DNA from: Alphaproteobacteria bacterium
GTDB taxonomy: Bacteria > Pseudomonadota > Alphaproteobacteria > Acetobacterales > Acetobacteraceae
DNA: 10,581 nt
Reading direction: 5' to 3'
NCBI GenBank assembly: GCA_026225015.1
Contig: JAMFRY010000033.1
Location: forward strand, 1 to 10,581
The notes below the pieces were generated by a model. That model was given only the letters and a program-made list of their open reading frames with translations. It made no database searches and was not told the DNA's origin. A program made the position numbers and the translations under genes. Positions 6,735 through 10,581 of this stretch are shown one piece after another. The first letter of the stretch is position 1. Every line of letters begins with the position of its first letter.

Positions 6735-6995
6735 ATGACCATCGGTGCCGTTGGCAGCGCCTCTAACGCGCTCACCTTGCTGAATTCCATCACCAATTCG
6801 AGTTCGACCAGCAGTTCGAGCAGTTCCGCCTCGTCGTCTAGCGATACGACCAGCGTCACGACAGCGCCGGATGGAACCGTAACCACAACGGTCACCGCGG
6901 CCAACGGAACGGTGGTATCGGTGACGGTCGCCAAGCCTACTGCTACTGCTAAGCAGCCCGTGAACGGAAATTCGTTGCTGGATATTCAGGCCTGA
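6735..6995 (+). CDS. Small Ser/Thr-rich protein, unknown function
   Basis: The product is 86 aa. ATG at 6735 is preferred over a GTG at 6711 because GGAGAG lies just upstream with normal spacing. It has 19 Ser and 17 Thr (42%). Residues 18-40 are a nearly pure serine tract written with mixed AGC/AGT/TCG/TCC/TCT codons, which argues for selection on the protein and not a slipped-strand repeat. Then comes a DGTVTTTVTAANGTVVSVTV beta-like stretch and a short tail NSLLDIQA. There is no signal peptide. The N-terminus (MTIGAVGSASNALTLLNSI) could form a short amphipathic helix. I recall similar short proteins in acetic acid bacteria but cannot name a family. Its stop is 33 nt from the stop of the convergent glycosyltransferase gene, so a role as glycosylation target is conceivable but is only inference. 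Confidence 0.65.
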   Translation: MTIGAVGSASNALTLLNSITNSSSTSSSSSSASSSSDTTSVTTAPDGTVTTTVTAANGTVVSVTVAKPTATAKQPVNGNSLLDIQA

Positions 6996-7027
6996 AACAG
7001 GACTAATCCGCGCTTTCGGTTCGCCTG

Positions 7028-7840
7028 TCAGCCAGGCATCCAATGCAACAGCGCGTCGTTCACGCGCGGCGCCGGCAGCCCCAGCGGCAGCAATCCGCCC
7101 CGTTTTGTCGCGGCGATACGCTCGGCCTGCGCCCCGAGATCGAAGGCCAGCGTGTAAAGTCCGGCGGCCCAGGCCTCGCTTAATGTAAAGCACCAGGTCT
7201 CCGGCCAGATCGAGGGGATGAACGCAAGATCAGCCTTCAAATCCGCCAGCAATTCGGGCAGCTCCGTTACGCCATAGGCGCCGGTGATGAAAATGCCCTC
7301 CGATTCCAGCAGTTGCTCGTCATCAACGCTGCTGCCCGCAAGTATGAATTCCAATTTCAGCCGCCTCTGTCTGGCATCGCGGGCGCATTGCAGCAGGATG
7401 TTGAAGCCTTTGGCGAGGCCGATCCCGCCAAGCACCGCAATCCGCCGCGCGCCAACGCCGGGCGGCGTTAGCTTGAGCGGTAATGCATCATCCTCCCAGG
7501 GCGTGACGATCGGTGTTATGGCGGGAAAATGCCGCAAGATGCGTCGGCTCGCATCGGCCGAAGGCGCGCTAACCCGCCTTGCCGCGGCAAATTCCCGCGC
7601 CGAGCGCGCCAGAATTTTTTTAAGTCCCAATCCTTCGCCGGTCGCATCCCCGATTTCGGCAACACAGGATGTGCAGGACTGCAGGTTCGGCTCGCCGCAA
7701 TAGCGCTGTTCGACCCCGATCAAATGCACGCGCGGACAGAAACTTGCATAATCATGCACCACAATATCCTGCTTGCAGCCCAGTTTTTCCGAAATCGTCC
7801 TGATACCAGAATGATGGCCAAGCCCATGATGCAGCACCAC
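7028..7840 (-). CDS. GT4-type glycosyltransferase domain, distal part of a GT2-GT4 fusion cut by an amber codon
   Basis: The frame from GTG at 7840 gives 270 aa, but coding sequence in the same frame continues upstream to the TAG at 7952-7954 (residues such as PAQLTDAAPGDFPNLRFALP), so the GTG is probably not a native start. The fold is GT-B, family GT4-like: SGIRTI and VHDY in the first half, then RRIAVLGGIGLAKGFNILL, and the nucleotide-sugar site PSIWPETWCFTLSEAWAAG with the E-x7-E pair E214/E222. A cysteine set C35, C48, C56, C59 (FCPRVHL, RYCGEP, SCTSC) may bind a metal and is, from memory, seen in related bacterial glycosyltransferases. If no readthrough or reinitiation occurs, this half is silent. 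It ends at TGA 7028-7030 and faces the Ser/Thr-rich gene tail to tail. Sugar donor and acceptor are unknown; a surface polysaccharide or glycoprotein is most likely. Confidence 0.75.
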   Translation of the reverse strand: MVLHHGLGHHSGIRTISEKLGCKQDIVVHDYASFCPRVHLIGVEQRYCGEPNLQSCTSCVAEIGDATGEGLGLKKILARSAREFAAARRVSAPSADASRRILRHFPAITPIVTPWEDDALPLKLTPPGVGARRIAVLGGIGLAKGFNILLQCARDARQRRLKLEFILAGSSVDDEQLLESEGIFITGAYGVTELPELLADLKADLAFIPSIWPETWCFTLSEAWAAGLYTLAFDLGAQAERIAATKRGGLLPLGLPAPRVNDALLHWMPG

Positions 7841-7951
7841 GTGGCTTATCGCCTCGCCTTGCAGAAGCCGCAGCAGGTCCGGCTCGTCCTGCGGCAGCGC
7901 AAAGCGAAGATTTGGAAAATCGCCAGGCGCTGCGTCGGTCAGTTGCGCGGG

Positions 7952-7954
7952 CTA
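7952..7954 (-). other. In-frame amber (TAG) codon splitting the TPR-GT2-GT4 glycosyltransferase
   Basis: On the minus strand the frame reads ...GAQPHPTP-TAG-PAQLTDAAPGDF... and remains open for 307 further codons. The TAG is codon 639 of a 947-codon frame (9868-7028). The GT4 domain already begins before it (AVLLISHHQGGGVARR, residues 591-606), so one domain is split in the middle. A single base change would restore sense; a TGG (Trp) ancestor is plausible between the prolines. No frameshift is involved. Confidence 0.85.
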
Positions 7955-9868
7955 GGGGGTGGGATGCGGCTGCGCTCCTTCCATCATTGCTGGGAAGAGC
8001 AGAATCGGCCGCGCTCCGGCCGCGCGAATTTGCTGCATTTCGCTTGTCACCCGCCGCGCGACGCCGCCGCCTTGATGATGCGAAATCAGCAGCACGGCGC
8101 TCGCTTCCCTGCCTGCCTTGAACCGGGCTTCATCCAGCCGGCGCCGGGAAGCAGCCAGCGTATCAGCCTTCGCATGCGCCTCGATCAGTTTTTCATAGCC
8201 TGGATAGAGCCGCATCAGCATTTTGTTGTTACGCAAATTTAATGCGCGCGATGCCGCCCTTCGGCCTGCCGCGCCGAACGAGACCCCGCTTACATGTGCT
8301 ACATAGGCGCCCGGCGCCGCCACGTGCCGATAGCCGCCATGCCGGGCCCGCAGACACCAATCCACCTCCTCACCATAGCCCTGCGCGAAAATCTCCGGGC
8401 GGAACAAGCCGATTCTGCCAATGCAATCATGCCGCATCAGCATGCAAAAGCCGACAGCCGTGGGGATTTCCACCGTCTGATTTCCATTAGCTCCGGCGGC
8501 CAGCGCATCAAGCGCGATAGTAGCGCAAAAATCCGGCGCCGCATTGCCGCCCTCACGCCGCGGATAGCTGCAAATCGTCGCCTCGTTGGAAAATGGCGTG
8601 ACGCTGCCGATCTCGGGGCGCGAATAGGCCGCCTCCAGCAAGGTTTCCAAGGCCTGGGGCGCCAGCAGCGCGTCGCTGTTGAGAAGCAGCACGTCACATC
8701 CTTGCGCCGCGCGCAGCCCGGCATTCGCCGCCCCCGGAAAGCCCAGATTATTTTCCTGCCGGATCAGCGTTACATTCGGCCGCAAGCGGAAATCATCCAG
8801 CCAGGCGGATAGTTCCGGCTCCGGCGATGCGTCGTCCACTACGATCAACCCGGCTTGCGGCGGCAATGCCTCCAGTGCGGCGTGCAAACAGGCTTGGGTC
8901 TCGGCAAGCCCGCGATAGACGGGGACCACCACCATCAGCCTTGCGCGCGGCGGCAGCGTCCGGTTCGCCGGCCCTTCATATTCGGCCGGAATCGCCGGAC
9001 CCGCCATTTCCGCCGAGGGATCGACCGGGCTGCCCATAATGTCCCTGCCATCCGGCCCCAGTACATGAAAAGGCGGCTGCAATTCCAGCAGCATGGCAAC
9101 CGGACAGCGGAACCGATAGCGCGTGGTAAGCGGCGCATCGGCATCGGCGGGCAGGATGTCCCCCATGGAGATCTTCCGGCGCCGCCCGAGCGCATCCACC
9201 AGTCCCAACTCCGGCACGCAACTTGGTGCCGCCGGCCGGCTGGCCCAGCCAACAAGCGCGGCGCCGGCGGTTTCCACCACACCGACACATCGCCGCAACG
9301 CCACCGGCTGCAGCGGACTGCCCAGCAGCGCCTCCGTGCCGCTGCACAGCGCGATCACCCCATCCGGGGCCTTGCCCAGATGCGAAACCGAGATTGGCGC
9401 GCCATCGATAAAAGCCGCGACCGGCCCAACCGCTGCGATGTGCATAAGCCCGCCGGCATCCATGCCGCACCAGCCCGGCCGACCCGCAGCCGCCGCCACC
9501 GCGGAGGCCACTTCCGCAAAGCCTTGATCCGCCGGTACGCAATGGCGGCGCAGCAATTCATGCAGCGCCGCCGCCGCAGCTTCATGCTCGCCTTGAAGCC
9601 ACCGCGCCGCCAACAGGCCGAGCCAGCCTTCAACCACATCAAAGCGCGATGTTAGCGCCTCGAACGTTGCCGCGGCCCGGCCGATCTGTCCGCCCCTCCC
9701 CGCTCGCAGCCGGATATTGGCAAGGTCGAGCGCAATGCGCGGATCCCCCGGCGCCAGCCGCGCTGCCCGCTCCAGCCAGCGCAAAGCCGTTTCGTAATCA
9801 GTGCCAGCCGCCGCCCGGACACCCTTCTGCCAGGCAGCTTCCGGTGATGCAGCGCCGGGAATGCTCAT
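7952..9868 (-). CDS. TPR-GT2 glycosyltransferase, proximal part of a GT2-GT4 fusion ended by an amber codon
   Basis: The product is 638 aa. Residues about 10-110 are TPR-like helices (YETALRWLERAARLAPGDPRIALDLA). Residues 140-300 are a beta-rich region with a repeated LGSPLQPVALRR and VGWASRP pattern, perhaps carbohydrate-related. Residues 311-535 are a GT-A, family GT2 domain: VVVPVYRG, the nucleotide-binding VVDDAS (D345/D346), QENNLGFPGAANAGLRAA, the DxD-equivalent LLLNSDA (D399) and catalytic-region EEVDWCLRARHGGY (about 500-513). Residues 591-638 are the start of a GT4 domain, cut off by TAG. ATG 9868 has no clear Shine-Dalgarno; an AT-rich hairpin lies just upstream. GT2 enzymes transfer a sugar from a nucleotide donor by inversion; two linked domains suggest sequential sugar additions to a surface glycan or protein. 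The GT2 half is complete and could still act alone. Confidence 0.88.
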   Translation of the reverse strand: MSIPGAASPEAAWQKGVRAAAGTDYETALRWLERAARLAPGDPRIALDLANIRLRAGRGGQIGRAAATFEALTSRFDVVEGWLGLLAARWLQGEHEAAAAALHELLRRHCVPADQGFAEVASAVAAAAGRPGWCGMDAGGLMHIAAVGPVAAFIDGAPISVSHLGKAPDGVIALCSGTEALLGSPLQPVALRRCVGVVETAGAALVGWASRPAAPSCVPELGLVDALGRRRKISMGDILPADADAPLTTRYRFRCPVAMLLELQPPFHVLGPDGRDIMGSPVDPSAEMAGPAIPAEYEGPANRTLPPRARLMVVVPVYRGLAETQACLHAALEALPPQAGLIVVDDASPEPELSAWLDDFRLRPNVTLIRQENNLGFPGAANAGLRAAQGCDVLLLNSDALLAPQALETLLEAAYSRPEIGSVTPFSNEATICSYPRREGGNAAPDFCATIALDALAAGANGNQTVEIPTAVGFCMLMRHDCIGRIGLFRPEIFAQGYGEEVDWCLRARHGGYRHVAAPGAYVAHVSGVSFGAAGRRAASRALNLRNNKMLMRLYPGYEKLIEAHAKADTLAASRRRLDEARFKAGREASAVLLISHHQGGGVARRVTSEMQQIRAAGARPILLFPAMMEGAQPHPTP

Positions 9869-9887
9869 TCAATCGAAAGAAGGAGGG

Positions 9888-9913
9888 ACTTCTTTTTCTG
9901 AGGAAAAAGAAGT
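9888..9913. repeat. AT-rich perfect hairpin in the leader of the glycosyltransferase gene
   Basis: ACTTCTTTTTC (9888-9898), loop TGAG, GAAAAAGAAGT (9903-9913): 11-bp perfect arms. It is in the 143-nt gap between the Sel1-repeat gene and the glycosyltransferase gene, both read leftwards, and ends 20 bases before ATG 9868. I recall similar purine/pyrimidine-strand AAAAAGAAG palindromes between genes in acetic acid bacteria, so it may be a dispersed repeat. As a terminator for the Sel1-repeat gene it would lack a downstream U-tract; in the leader it could affect translation of the glycosyltransferase. Confidence 0.5.
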
Positions 9914-10011
9914 AAAAAGACTTTCACTTGTTTGGGCCATAGGCGCTCGAAGTTCCCAGCTCTAAAAAATGACGAATTTTTGCGCCGTGCGTGTGGCTGA
10001 CTTTTTATTGA

Positions 10012-10581
10012 TTAGTCGCCCGCATCCATTCTTGCCACCACGGGTCCAGGGTTTGGCTGCGCCAACTCCCGCAAATCCTCCTGTGCCTCCGTAACGCCAA
10101 GCTGCAGCGCCTGCTCCAGCCATTTCCTGCCCTCAATCGTATCCGCAGGACCGGCGAGGCCCTTGCGCAAATACCGCCCCAGCATCAGCGACGCAGTCGG
10201 ATGGCCCAGCTCGGCGGCCGCGCGGAACCATGTGACGGCCAGGCTGCGATCCATTGGCACATCATGCCCGCCGCCATATAGCGCGCCCAAGGCGAACATG
10301 GCCCCACTATGGCCGTTTTTCGCTGCCCGATCGAAAAGGTCCTTGGCGCCGGCATGATTCGCCGGACCGCCCCGCCCGTTTACCATCATCTCGGCCAAAG
10401 CGACCAGCGCATCGGTCATTCCCGTATCGGCGGCGCGGCCGATCCAATGCCGCGCCTCCACCGCATCCTCCGCTACGCCGTTTCCTTCCAGCAGCATCCT
10501 TCCGTACCAGTATTGCGCATTCACCACGCTCTCGGCCGCCCGCTTCATCCAGTACGCCGCCCGAATCTCATCCTTCGGCAC
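10012..10581 (-). CDS. Sel1-like repeat (SLR/TPR-like) protein, C-terminal part, enters from the right edge
   Basis: The frame is open to the right edge of the window, so only the last 189 residues are present and the first codon seen is not a true start. The protein consists of Sel1-type helical repeats of about 36 residues with the usual A-x-x-x-L-G-x-x-Y/M-x-x-G-x-G-x-x-x-D-x-x-x-A-x-x-W-x-x-x-A-A pattern: units near residues 21-53 (NAQYWYGRMLLEGNGVAED), 57-90, 92-126 (SGAMFALGALYGGGHDVPMD) and 128-163. The tail QPNPGPVVARMDAGD is non-repetitive. Sel1 repeats form alpha-solenoids that mediate protein-protein contacts, often in envelope, signalling or exopolysaccharide-related proteins. Its partner is unknown. 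It reads in the same direction as the glycosyltransferase 143 nt downstream and could be co-transcribed with it. Confidence 0.88.
   Translation of the reverse strand: MPKDEIRAAYWMKRAAESVVNAQYWYGRMLLEGNGVAEDAVEARHWIGRAADTGMTDALVALAEMMVNGRGGPANHAGAKDLFDRAAKNGHSGAMFALGALYGGGHDVPMDRSLAVTWFRAAAELGHPTASLMLGRYLRKGLAGPADTIEGRKWLEQALQLGVTEAQEDLRELAQPNPGPVVARMDAGD

Noticed and set aside
7841..7951. Interpretation of the GT2 and GT4 parts as two separate translationally coupled genes
   Set aside because: The 37 codons between TAG and the first GTG look like coding sequence in the same frame and the GT4 domain starts upstream of the TAG, so a split natural gene pair is unlikely.
8855..9655. 266-codon plus-strand open frame, and similar long frames at 7529-8242 and 5843-6445
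   Set aside because: They lie antisense to strongly supported genes and encode Arg/Pro/His/Ala-rich shadow products typical of GC-rich DNA.

Overview
The window looks like a GC-rich alphaproteobacterial chromosome, most plausibly from the Acetobacteraceae (Rhodospirillales). The reasons are the high-GC codon use and several protein styles that I associate with that family from memory: glycine-rich 'TNxGxIxGG' beta-helix surface proteins, a TPR-GT2-GT4 glycosyltransferase, a large cysteine-hydrolase/cadherin-like surface protein and a small Ser/Thr-rich protein. No rRNA, tRNA, CRISPR array, transposase or phage gene is visible. The taxonomic call is an inference, because no search was run.

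Layout from left to right. Positions 1-1173 (minus) hold the N-terminal 391 residues of a repeat-rich beta-helix adhesin-like protein that runs off the left edge. Positions 1174-1749 are a gene-poor gap with a 16-bp perfect REP-like hairpin and a tandem pair of short dyads. Positions 1750-2433 (plus) encode an AlkD-type DNA alkylation repair protein with its key residues in place. After a 362-nt leader, 2796-5018 (plus) encodes a 740-aa probable surface or secreted protein with a papain-fold (CHAP/NlpC-like) domain and two tandem 97-aa Ig/cadherin-like repeats. Converging on it is a 60-aa secreted peptide (5075-5257, minus). Positions 5519-6592 (minus) encode a Rieske non-heme iron oxygenase. 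It is divergent from an 86-aa protein that is 42% Ser+Thr (6735-6995, plus).

Positions 7028-9868 (minus) hold a single glycosyltransferase reading frame (TPR, beta-rich region, GT2, GT4) broken by one in-frame TAG codon at 7952-7954. Positions 10012-10581 (minus) hold the C-terminal part of a Sel1-repeat protein that enters from the right edge.

Functionally this is an accessory, cell-surface-oriented region: two large proteins without N-terminal signal peptides (possible type I secretion substrates), one small Sec-exported peptide, one Ser/Thr-rich protein, and a large protein with two glycosyltransferase domains. The AlkD and Rieske genes appear to be independent single-gene units. The most notable observation is the amber codon inside the otherwise intact GT2-GT4 fusion. 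The coding signal continues in the same frame on both sides, so it is a recent nonsense mutation, a sequence error or a readthrough case, not two ancestral genes.
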